A DNA stretch of 19,766 nucleotides from CAZTII01 sp964613305 (GTDB lineage Bacteria > Bacillota_I > Bacilli_A > Erysipelotrichales > Erysipelotrichaceae). Position 1 is the stretch's first letter. Every line of letters starts with the position of its first letter. The position numbers and the translations under genes were made by a program. The DNA is taken from contig CAZTII010000032.1 in the NCBI GenBank assembly GCA_964613305.1, positions 1-19,766 of the forward strand, in the 5' to 3' direction. The notes beneath the pieces were generated by a model, which was not told the DNA's origin, did no database searches, and saw only the letters and a program-made list of their open reading frames with translations. Positions 1 to 7,058 of this stretch are shown one piece after another.

Positions 1-68
1 ATAAGTATTTAAACTTATTGGTTTCCGTTATAATTTTCATGCGTAATGACTAATTAATACGATTTTGT

Positions 69-97
69 TTGCAAGTCTTGGTATCTATTGATATAAT
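69..97 (+). promoter_or_regulatory. sigma-A-type promoter of secG
   Basis: The sequence has -35 TTGCAA at 69-74, a 17-base spacer and -10 TATAAT at 92-97. A TG one base upstream of the -10 gives an extended -10. This is close to the vegetative consensus and lies about 30 bases before the secG start, giving a short leader with the ribosome binding site AAAGGAG at 111-117. Confidence 0.7.
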
Positions 98-125
98 AAG
101 TTGGCTTAAGAAAGGAGAATTGGAA

Positions 126-347
126 ATGTTAGATATCTTATTGATGATTGTATCCGCTGCATTAATAATTCTTTCTTTATTACAAAGTGGGAAGTCTGAT
201 GGAATTTCAAGTGCTTTTACTGGTAGTGGAGGATTGAATTTATTTGCCAACACGAAGGAAAGAGGTTCTGAAAAAGTCATCTCAAACCTTACATTAGCTG
301 TAGGTATTCTCTTCTTTGTATTAGTGATTATCATTCGATTGGTATAG
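126..347 (+). CDS. secG: SecG, preprotein translocase subunit
   Basis: This is a 73-residue membrane protein, the usual size for Gram-positive SecG. Two hydrophobic helices (about residues 2-19 and 53-71) flank a polar, glycine-rich cytosolic loop with the SecG hallmark GxxxxxFTGSGGxNLFANT (about 26-43). In this family SecG joins SecY and SecE in the membrane channel and stimulates SecA-driven export. I chose the ATG at 126 because AAAGGAG at 111-117 precedes it; an upstream in-frame start at 69 would lie inside the promoter. secG next to rnr and smpB is a common Bacillota arrangement and supports the call. The gene stops with TAG inside a terminator-like hairpin. Confidence 0.93.
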   Translation: MLDILLMIVSAALIILSLLQSGKSDGISSAFTGSGGLNLFANTKERGSEKVISNLTLAVGILFFVLVIIIRLV

Positions 348-371
348 AAGGCGGAATGCCTTTTTTATTTT
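346..371 (+). terminator. weak terminator after secG
   Basis: A short stem, AAGGC (348-352) with GCCTT (358-362), has a 5-base loop and is followed by a run of T to about 371. With only five strong pairs it may be leaky, letting some transcripts continue into rnr. A TATAAT at 385-390 just before rnr could start additional transcripts, but I see no good -35 for it. Confidence 0.45.
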
Positions 372-406
372 TCTTGGATTGTAGTATAATAGAATCGAGG
401 TGAACT

Positions 407-2485
407 ATGGAAAATTGTAAAGAAATTATTCTTGGCTTAGTTAGTCAACCTACAAAAAAAGGTGTTGGTATTCAGGAGATTGTTGTTGCGTGTAGAGGGA
501 AAACAACTAAAGATTTATCAATCATTAATCAATGTCTTAATGAATTGGAAGAAGATGTTTTGATTGTTAGAAATAAAGGGAATCGTTATTTTTCAGCTGC
601 ATCAAAATCATTGTTTCGTGGAATATTTTCTAAGAATCGCAAGGGCTTTGGTTTTGTTGATTGTGGCGATAAAAGTTTTTATATTGCAAGTACAGATATT
701 GCTGATGCGATGCATGGTGATGAAGTGGTTGTGCAATCAATCGATGATGGTGGTATCATCAAGAAGGTTGTTACGCGCAATACGACGACATTAGTTGGTA
801 AAATTGTGTTGTATCGTCGTAATTTTGTTTTTGAGTCGATTGATGCTAGAATTAGTAACTATATGTCGATTAAAAAGAATAAAGAGATTGTTTTACATGC
901 TGGATTGATGGTTCAAGTGAAAATACTAACGTATAATCCGTTGTTAGTGGAAATAGTTCGTGTTATTGGTGATGAAGATGGTCGTGATGTTGATATTCGT
1001 TCGATTTGTCTTGATTATGGTGTTGAGTTTGAATTTAATGCAGATGTTCAACAAGAAGCGGATAGCATTCCTCTTGTTGTGATGGATGAAGATTGTGTAG
1101 GTAGAATCGATCATACTTCGTTAAAAACAATTACGATTGATGGCGATGATGCGAAGGACTTTGATGATGCGGTAAGTATTGAGCCAATTGATGGTGGTTA
1201 TCGTTGTTATGTGCATATTGCGGATGTTTCTCATTACGTTACGATAAATAGCGCGTTGGATAAAGAAGCGCGTAAACGCGGTACAAGTACGTATATTGCC
1301 AATCGTGTTGCCCCAATGTTACCATTTAGTTTATCAAATGGAATTTGTTCTTTAAATCCACACGTTAAGCGTTGTACGCTGACGTGTGCTATGGATGTGA
1401 TGCGTGATGGCTCCATTGAACAATATAGTATTTATCCTTCTCTGATTATTAGTGATGAACGTTGTACATATCATAATGTAAATGAAATTCTTGAACATGG
1501 CAGTGATGAGTTTTTAAGTATGTTGCAGGAGTGTGCAGGCTTTATTCGAAAACGACGTGAAAGTGATGGTGCAATTGCTTTTGATAGTCGTGAAGCTAAA
1601 ATAGTGTTAAATGATATGGGTAAACCGATTGATATCGGTGTTCGTAGTCGTGGTGAATCAGAAGGAATTATTGAGGATTTAATGATTAGCGCGAATGAAT
1701 GTGTGGCGAAGCAATTAATGATTCATGAAATTCCTGGATTGTATCGTGTTCATGAACAACCGAGTGTGGAAAAACTTAGAATTTATGTTTCGTTAGCGAT
1801 GTTGTTAGGAAAACCATTTAAAGGAAATATTTTTGATATTCATCCTAAGGAATTACAACAATCTCTTGAATCATTTAGTGAGGAAGAATGTTATCCAATT
1901 GTTAGTGATCGTTTATTGCGCGTGATGAGTAAAGCACGTTATGATCGATTGCCTTTAGGACATTTTGGTTTAGCTTTAAGGAATTATTGTCATTTTACTT
2001 CACCAATTCGACGTTATCCTGATTTAATTGTTCATCGAATGTTACGTAAGTATTGGTTTAATCAAACATTGGATGTGGAAGAAATTAAAAAGGATGAACT
2101 TTTAATGGATGAATTAGCTGTTTTAACCTCGGAACGTGAACGTGCTTCTATTGAAGCAGAACGAGCGTGTGAAGACTTGAAAAAAGCTGAATTTATGATG
2201 AGTCATGTTGGTAAAGTGTTTGAAGGTGTGATTAGTTCGATTACAAATTTTGGTTTTTTTGTGGAACTAGATAATACGATTGAAGGATTGGTTCGCTTGG
2301 ATAGTCTTAATGATTATTACACTGTTGGTTTAGGTGGTTTTGAACTGACTAGCTTGCATAATAAAAGTAAATATCGCATTGGTCAAGTAGTAACAGTGAA
2401 AGTAAGTGGCGTTAGTGTTAAAGATAGAACAATTGATTTTAGTGTTGTAACAAAAAAGAAAAAGAAAAAACAACAGTGGATTTAA
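407..2485 (+). CDS. rnr: ribonuclease R (RNB/RNR family 3'-5' exoribonuclease)
   Basis: This 692-residue protein has the RNase R order: an N-terminal winged-helix-like region (about 1-65), two cold-shock/OB-type domains (about 68-200), the RNB catalytic domain (about 235-560) and a C-terminal S1 RNA-binding domain (about 602-685). The tail ends in a run of lysines before QQWI. The magnesium-binding signature DGDDAKDFDDAV is at 245-256. The family degrades structured RNA processively and acts with tmRNA-SmpB in decay of nonstop messages, which fits smpB lying 13 bases downstream. The start is supported by GAGGTG at 397-402. The length is typical of Gram-positive RNase R; the S1 domain and basic tail favour RNase R over RNase II. 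Confidence 0.96.
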   Translation: MENCKEIILGLVSQPTKKGVGIQEIVVACRGKTTKDLSIINQCLNELEEDVLIVRNKGNRYFSAASKSLFRGIFSKNRKGFGFVDCGDKSFYIASTDIADAMHGDEVVVQSIDDGGIIKKVVTRNTTTLVGKIVLYRRNFVFESIDARISNYMSIKKNKEIVLHAGLMVQVKILTYNPLLVEIVRVIGDEDGRDVDIRSICLDYGVEFEFNADVQQEADSIPLVVMDEDCVGRIDHTSLKTITIDGDDAKDFDDAVSIEPIDGGYRCYVHIADVSHYVTINSALDKEARKRGTSTYIANRVAPMLPFSLSNGICSLNPHVKRCTLTCAMDVMRDGSIEQYSIYPSLIISDERCTYHNVNEILEHGSDEFLSMLQECAGFIRKRRESDGAIAFDSREAKIVLNDMGKPIDIGVRSRGESEGIIEDLMISANECVAKQLMIHEIPGLYRVHEQPSVEKLRIYVSLAMLLGKPFKGNIFDIHPKELQQSLESFSEEECYPIVSDRLLRVMSKARYDRLPLGHFGLALRNYCHFTSPIRRYPDLIVHRMLRKYWFNQTLDVEEIKKDELLMDELAVLTSERERASIEAERACEDLKKAEFMMSHVGKVFEGVISSITNFGFFVELDNTIEGLVRLDSLNDYYTVGLGGFELTSLHNKSKYRIGQVVTVKVSGVSVKDRTIDFSVVTKKKKKKQQWI

Positions 2486-2498
2486 TGGGAGAGCGTAA

Positions 2499-2957
2499 AT
2501 GGGTGAGAAAGTGATTGCGGTGAATCGCCGTGCAAGCCATGATTATTTCTTAGAGGAACGATTTGAAGCAGGTTTATCGTTATTAGGTACTGAAATTAAA
2601 TCGATTCGGTTAGGAAAAGTTCAATTTAAAGATGCGTATATTACTTTTATTAATAATGAGGCATTTATTAAAGAAATGCATATTTCTCAATATGAGTATG
2701 GTAATCGTTTTAATCATGATGAAACACGGGAAAGAAAATTGTTGCTTCATCGTCATGAAATATTAAAATTACAACAAAAAGTAAAATTAAAAGGATATAC
2801 GATTGTTCCTTGTCGTTTGTATTTAAGTAATGGTCGTGCTAAGCTTGAAATTGCTTTGGCGAAAGGAAAGAGTAATTACGACAAGCGTGAAAGTGATAAA
2901 ATTAAATCGATGAATCGTGATATTAGTAAAGCGATGAAAGAATATAACAAGGGTTAA
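2499..2957 (+). CDS. smpB: SmpB, tmRNA-binding protein
   Basis: This 152-residue protein matches SmpB throughout: NRRASHDYFLEERFEAG (9-25), GTEIKSIR (30-37), AYI (46-48), the KLLLHRHEI segment (80-88), ALAKGKSNYDKRE (119-131), and a basic C-terminal tail that in the family enters the empty mRNA channel. SmpB carries tmRNA to stalled ribosomes for trans-translation. GGGAG at 2487-2491 sits 7 bases before the ATG. The gene follows rnr by 13 bases and probably shares its transcript. No ssrA (tmRNA) gene lies directly downstream, where many Bacillota have it; the next 157 bases hold only a terminator, operators and a promoter. Confidence 0.97.
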   Translation: MGEKVIAVNRRASHDYFLEERFEAGLSLLGTEIKSIRLGKVQFKDAYITFINNEAFIKEMHISQYEYGNRFNHDETRERKLLLHRHEILKLQQKVKLKGYTIVPCRLYLSNGRAKLEIALAKGKSNYDKRESDKIKSMNRDISKAMKEYNKG

Positions 2958-2971
2958 AACTCTTGTTTTTT
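2946..2971 (+). terminator. terminator overlapping the end of smpB
   Basis: AACAAGGG (2946-2953) pairs with CTCTTGTT (2960-2967), with one G-T wobble and a 6-base loop, and runs into six T. The hairpin includes the smpB stop codon and separates the secG-rnr-smpB block from the transporter genes. Confidence 0.7.
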
Positions 2972-2980
2972 AATTTAATA

Positions 2981-3025
2981 ATGAAATAATTTTCATATTA
3001 ATTGTATTTTTGAAAATTATTTCAT
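2981..3025 (+). promoter_or_regulatory. paired dyad operators upstream of the transporter operon
   Basis: ATGAAATAATTTTCAT at 2981-2996 is a perfect dyad, ATGAAA-N4-TTTCAT. A second copy in inverted orientation, TGAAA-N4-TTTCA, is at 3011-3024. Taken together, 2981-2995 and 3011-3025 form an exact 15-base inverted repeat with a 15-base spacer. The two dyad centres are 29 bases apart, and the second ends 8 bases before the -35 of the promoter at 3034. This looks like two sites for a dimeric regulator, or one tetramer site. The position just upstream of the -35 suits an activator or a looping repressor. The regulator is unknown. A transcribed hairpin is also possible, but the smpB terminator lies immediately before it. 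Confidence 0.6.
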
Positions 3026-3033
3026 AAATATAG

Positions 3034-3062
3034 TAGACAATATTCAAAGTTTGTGATATGGT
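3034..3062 (+). promoter_or_regulatory. promoter of the DUF3798 transporter operon
   Basis: The sequence has TAGACA at 3034-3039 (five of six matches to the -35 consensus), a 17-base spacer and TATGGT at 3057-3062, with an extended -10 TG at 3054-3055. It gives a leader of roughly 45 bases ending in the ribosome binding site GGGAGG at 3103-3108. No B12-box, purine-riboswitch or T-box sequence is visible in the leader. Confidence 0.5.
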
Positions 3063-3114
3063 TATACAGTAGCTTTTATATAAAGTTATTTTATTATTTT
3101 ACGGGAGGAAAAAA

Positions 3115-4257
3115 ATGAAGAAATTATTTACTCAACTTCTTGTTCTCTTACTTTCTCTTAGCGTTTTAGTAGGTTGTGGCGCTGACAAAAAAGTTGAGAG
3201 TAAAGAAGAAGGCAAAGCAAATTTTAAAATCGGTATTATTACCGGAACTGTTTCTCAAGGTGAGGAAGAGTATCAAGCTGCTCAAAACTTAAAGGCAAAA
3301 TATGGTGATATGATTGTTACGGCAACGTATCCTGATAACTTTGCGACTGAAACAGAAGCTACGATTGCTCAAATCGTAGCGTTGGCTTCAGATCCAGATT
3401 TAAAAGCGATTGTTATTTGTCAAGCTGTTCCAGGTACTGCGGCAGCAATCGACAAAGTTCGTGAAACTCGTCCGGAAATGTTATTTATCGCTGGTGTTGT
3501 TGCGGAAGATCCTTCAACGATTGCTAGTAAAGCGGATATCGTTTTAGTTGTTGATGAGCTTTCAATGGGTAGAACAATTATTGAACAAGCTAAAAAACAA
3601 GGTGCTGAAACATTCGTTCATATTTCATTTGCTCGTCACTTGTCATATGCGACAATCGCTGCTCGTAGAGAAGGATTTATTGCGACTTGTAAAGAACTTG
3701 GTATTAAATATGTAGAAGCTACTGCACCAGATCCAACTGGTGATGCTGGTATTTCTGGGGCTCAACAATGGATTCTTGAAAATGTTCCTCAATTAGTTGC
3801 TGAACATGGTGTTAATACTGCATTCTTTAGTACAAACTGTGGTATGCAAGAACCTTTAATTCGTAGCGTTGCTGAGCAAAAAGCTATTTTCCCTCAACAA
3901 TGTTGTCCATCTCCTTACCACGGATATCCTGCTGCTTTAGGTATCGATGTGAAGGGTCATGAGGGGGATGTTCCATTCTTATTAAGTGCTATTACGGATA
4001 AAATCGATGCGTATGGTAATAAGGGAAGAATGTCTACTTGGAGTATTCCGGCAAACATGTTGATGATTGAGGCGGGAACTGAATATGCAATCGCATTCTG
4101 TGAAGGCAAAACGAATGGTACAAATGATGCTGTTGTTATGGAAGAAAAACTTAAAGCTGCTGCTGGTGGCGAAATGAAAATTTCTTTCTATGAAGATGCT
4201 AAAACTGGTCGTTTAGACAATTACTACATGATCCTTGCTCCATTCTTTGATTTTTAA
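3115..4257 (+). CDS. DUF3798-type substrate-binding lipoprotein of an ABC importer
   Basis: This 380-residue protein starts with a lipoprotein signal peptide: KK, a hydrophobic stretch at 4-20 and lipobox LVGC with the lipidated cysteine at 21. The mature part begins with an acidic/lysine linker and then FKIGIITGTVSQGEEEYQAA, resembling the first strand of a type-I periplasmic-binding-protein fold. I recognise the DUF3798 family, which I know only as uncharacterised binding-protein-like lipoproteins (moderate certainty). It should sit on the outer membrane face and deliver ligand to the permeases encoded next. Cys242, Cys263, Cys264 and the adjoining PSPYHGYP segment (265-272, with His269) are unusual for a surface lipoprotein and may matter for the ligand. 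The substrate is unknown; candidates are discussed under findings. Confidence 0.8.
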   Translation: MKKLFTQLLVLLLSLSVLVGCGADKKVESKEEGKANFKIGIITGTVSQGEEEYQAAQNLKAKYGDMIVTATYPDNFATETEATIAQIVALASDPDLKAIVICQAVPGTAAAIDKVRETRPEMLFIAGVVAEDPSTIASKADIVLVVDELSMGRTIIEQAKKQGAETFVHISFARHLSYATIAARREGFIATCKELGIKYVEATAPDPTGDAGISGAQQWILENVPQLVAEHGVNTAFFSTNCGMQEPLIRSVAEQKAIFPQQCCPSPYHGYPAALGIDVKGHEGDVPFLLSAITDKIDAYGNKGRMSTWSIPANMLMIEAGTEYAIAFCEGKTNGTNDAVVMEEKLKAAAGGEMKISFYEDAKTGRLDNYYMILAPFFDF

Positions 4258-4285
4258 TTAAAGAGCAAAACCTATTTTGAGACTG

Positions 4286-4325
4286 AGTACCTGCAGAATT
4301 GTGAAGAAACTGTAGGTACTTTTAT
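4286..4325 (+). terminator. intercistronic hairpin between binding protein and ATPase
   Basis: AGTACCTGCAG (4286-4296) pairs with CTGTAGGTACT (4310-4320) over 11 bases with one G-T wobble and a 13-base loop, followed by only four T (4320-4323). The T-tract is short, so this is better read as a partial terminator or 3'-end stabiliser. It would make the binding protein more abundant than the ATPase and permeases, as is common in ABC operons. Confidence 0.6.
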
Positions 4326-4354
4326 CGTATTTTATAAATTATAGAAAGATTGGT

Positions 4355-5965
4355 ATGACTATGAGTTATGAATATGTATTAAAAATGTCGGGTATATCCA
4401 AAGAGTATTTTGGTAACAAAGTGTTAAATAATGTGGAAATAGCGATTAAACCTGGTGAAATTCATGCGTTGATGGGTGAAAATGGTGCAGGGAAATCTAC
4501 TTTAATGAATATTTTATTTGGCATGCCAGTAATTCATAATACAGGTGGTTTTCAAGGAACTATTGAGGTGGCTGGTAATAAAGTTACTATTGATAGTCCG
4601 CAAAAAGCACTTGAATTAGGAATTGGAATGGTTCATCAGGAGTTTATGTTAATTCCTGGTTTTTCAGTGACGGAAAATATAAAAATTGGTCGTGAAATAA
4701 CAGAACCTACCATTGCTAGTAAACTATTTGGGAAATCGTTAGAAAAATTAAATCGTGACGAAATGAAAAAAGATGCGCGTAAAGCGTTGGATACGATTGG
4801 TTTATCGATTGATGAGTATGTTAAAGTGAAAGGTTTACCAGTTGGCTACATGCAATTTATTGAAATTGCCCGGGAAATTGATAAGACTGGCATAAAACTA
4901 TTGATTTTTGATGAACCTACTGCGGTATTAACAGAAAGTGAAGCTGAACGTTTATTGGATGCGATGCGAGTGATTGCTTCGCATGGTATCGCGATTGTCT
5001 TTATATCGCATCGTTTGGATGAAATTATTGCCGTAACGGATAATATTACGGTTTTACGTGATGGTCAATTTGTAAAAAGAATGGCTACATCAACTACAAC
5101 AGCGGTAGAAATTGCTGAATTGATGATTGGACGCAAAGTAGAAAAGTTGTTGGATGATGCGGAAGATCATCGTATTTTGGATGAGAATGACATTATTTTA
5201 AAACTGAGAGATTACTATGTTAGTATGCCAGGGGAACACGTTAAAGGGATTGATTTAGATGTTCGTAAAGGTGAAATTTTAGGAATAGGTGGTTTAGCAG
5301 GTCAAGGTAAACTTGGTATTGGTAATGGCATTATGGGCTTGTATGAGGCAAGTGGCACGGTTGAGTTGTTAGGACAAACAATCGATATGAATAAATTAGG
5401 TGATGCTTTAAAAAAAGGAATTGCTTTTGTTTCGGAAGATCGTCGTGGTGTTGGTTTATTGTTAGAGGAATCAATTGAAGAAAATATTACCTTTTCCGCA
5501 GTTCAAGTAAACAATGATTTCTTAAAGAACACATTGTTTGGACGCTTATATGATAGTAAAAAAGGGTTTGAACATGCGAAAGATATGATTGAACAATTGG
5601 ATATTCGTTGTACTAGTTCACATCAAAAAACGGGAGCTCTTTCTGGTGGAAATCAACAAAAAGTATGTATTGCACGAGCTTTAGCGCTTAATCCAAAATT
5701 GTTGATTGTATCTGAACCAACACGTGGTATCGATATTGGTGCTAAGAAGTTAGTCATTGAATTATTGGCTAAATTAAATCGTGAAAAAGGAATGACAATT
5801 ATCGTTGTAAGTTCAGAGTTAAATGAGTTGAGAAGTTTGTGTGATCGCATTGCGATTGTATCTGAGGGTAAAGTGAGTGCAATCATGAAACCAGATGATT
5901 CTGATGCTCGTTTTGGTTTAGCGATGGCAGGTTATGAAGGAGGAATCGATAATGGAAAAGAATAA
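4355..5965 (+). CDS. ABC transporter ATP-binding protein, two nucleotide-binding domains (sugar/nucleoside type)
   Basis: This 536-residue protein carries two fused ATPase domains, like the RbsA/MglA and nucleoside-transporter ATPases. Domain 1 has Walker A GENGAGKST (41-49), a signature in the unusual form LPVGYMQ (about 161-167), and Walker B LLIFDEPTA with Asp186-Glu187. Domain 2 has a degenerate P-loop GGLAGQGK, a good signature LSGGNQQ (429-435) and SEPTRGID with Ser453 where Walker B usually has Asp and Glu454 kept. Asymmetry between the two halves is normal for this subfamily, but the poor first signature is notable. The start is uncertain between ATG 4355 and ATG 4361, and the ribosome binding site is weak. 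The 3' end overlaps the permease gene by 14 bases, implying coupled translation. Confidence 0.92.
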   Translation: MTMSYEYVLKMSGISKEYFGNKVLNNVEIAIKPGEIHALMGENGAGKSTLMNILFGMPVIHNTGGFQGTIEVAGNKVTIDSPQKALELGIGMVHQEFMLIPGFSVTENIKIGREITEPTIASKLFGKSLEKLNRDEMKKDARKALDTIGLSIDEYVKVKGLPVGYMQFIEIAREIDKTGIKLLIFDEPTAVLTESEAERLLDAMRVIASHGIAIVFISHRLDEIIAVTDNITVLRDGQFVKRMATSTTTAVEIAELMIGRKVEKLLDDAEDHRILDENDIILKLRDYYVSMPGEHVKGIDLDVRKGEILGIGGLAGQGKLGIGNGIMGLYEASGTVELLGQTIDMNKLGDALKKGIAFVSEDRRGVGLLLEESIEENITFSAVQVNNDFLKNTLFGRLYDSKKGFEHAKDMIEQLDIRCTSSHQKTGALSGGNQQKVCIARALALNPKLLIVSEPTRGIDIGAKKLVIELLAKLNREKGMTIIVVSSELNELRSLCDRIAIVSEGKVSAIMKPDDSDARFGLAMAGYEGGIDNGKE

Positions 5966-7058
5966 ATTTCAATCATTGATTAAATCGATTGGATTACCTC
6001 GCCTTATTATCTTAGCGTTTTTTCTGTTAGTCGTTATGGGGGCATCATATTATAAACTTGGATTACCTGCTTTATTTAGCAGTGTTTTACGTCGTTGGGG
6101 AATGTTTGGCGTGTTAGTACTAGCGATGGTTCCGGGTATTCAATGTGGGATAGGACCAAACTTTGGTGTTAGTTTAGGTATTGTTAGTGGCTTGTTAGGT
6201 GCTTTAGCGGTCGTTGAACTCAATTTAATGCAAGTATTTGCGATGTTTGGACCAATAGGATCATCGTGGTTAGTGATGATTGTGGCAATGGTTTTAGGTG
6301 TTATTATCGCTTGGTTTGTTGGTTCAGGTTATGGAATGTTGCTAAATCGTGTAAAAGGCTCAGAAATGACTGTGTCAACGTATGTTGGCTTTTCAGCCAT
6401 CGCGTTTATGAATATTTGGTGGGTTGTTTTACCATTTAAAAGTGGCGAAATTATTTGGCCAATTGGGGGAGAAGGGGCAAGAAATACAATCAGTTTAGCG
6501 AGTACTTTTGGTGAAGTAATGAATAAAACATTAGGTTTTTATATTGTCGGTGAAGGTGATACAGGATTGTATGTTCCTACTGGATTATTACTTTTCTTTT
6601 TCATTGCTTGTTTCTTTGTGTATTTATTCTTTAAGAGTAAAACGGGTAAAGCGATGAGTGCTGCTGGGGCAAATCCAGCGTTTGCACGAGCTAGTGGTAT
6701 TGACGTAGATAAAATGCGCGTTTTAGGAACGGCAATTTCGACCGCAATTGGAGCAATTGGTATTATTTCTTATGCACAATCATTTGGTTTCTTACAGATG
6801 TATAATGCACCACTGATGATGGGATTCTCTTGTGTTGCCGCTATTTTAATTGGTGGCGCGTCTACTTCTGTAGCTAAAGTGTCGCATGTCATTATTGGAA
6901 CATTTTTGTTTCAAGGTCTGTTAGTTGTTGCACTTCCTGTCGCTAATAAAATATTTGTCGGAACCGATATTTCTGATATTATGCGTATTATTATTTCTAA
7001 TGGAATTATTATATACGCTTTAACTAAAGCAAAGGCGGGTTCATCAAATGCAGAATAA
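5952..7058 (+). CDS. ABC transporter permease 1 (BPD_transp_2 superfamily)
   Basis: This is a hydrophobic protein of 368 residues with roughly eight to ten membrane helices. Near the C-terminal third is the cytosolic coupling segment GKAMSAAGANPAFARASGI, the pattern (A-x-G-x-N-x-x-x-A-x-x-SGI) by which sugar, nucleoside and branched-chain amino-acid permeases contact their ATPase. I place the start at ATG 5952 because AAGGAGG lies at 5936-5942; the upstream in-frame ATG at 5934 would overlap that site. The gene begins inside the ATPase gene and ends 11 bases into the second permease gene. It forms a heterodimeric pore with permease 2; the substrate is unknown. Confidence 0.9.
   Translation: MEKNKFQSLIKSIGLPRLIILAFFLLVVMGASYYKLGLPALFSSVLRRWGMFGVLVLAMVPGIQCGIGPNFGVSLGIVSGLLGALAVVELNLMQVFAMFGPIGSSWLVMIVAMVLGVIIAWFVGSGYGMLLNRVKGSEMTVSTYVGFSAIAFMNIWWVVLPFKSGEIIWPIGGEGARNTISLASTFGEVMNKTLGFYIVGEGDTGLYVPTGLLLFFFIACFFVYLFFKSKTGKAMSAAGANPAFARASGIDVDKMRVLGTAISTAIGAIGIISYAQSFGFLQMYNAPLMMGFSCVAAILIGGASTSVAKVSHVIIGTFLFQGLLVVALPVANKIFVGTDISDIMRIIISNGIIIYALTKAKAGSSNAE

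Noticed and set aside
69..125. Longer SecG start at 69
   Set aside because: It would place the coding region over a near-consensus promoter and before the ribosome binding site at 111-117; the added residues are not SecG-like.
50..334. Open frame on the - strand across secG
   Set aside because: It lies opposite secG, which has clear family motifs and a promoter; the antisense product resembles nothing and has no ribosome binding site I would trust.
2958..3114. tmRNA (ssrA) gene or cobalamin riboswitch after smpB
   Set aside because: The gap is too short for tmRNA and shows no tRNA-like ends; no B12 box is visible. It holds a terminator, dyad sites and a promoter.
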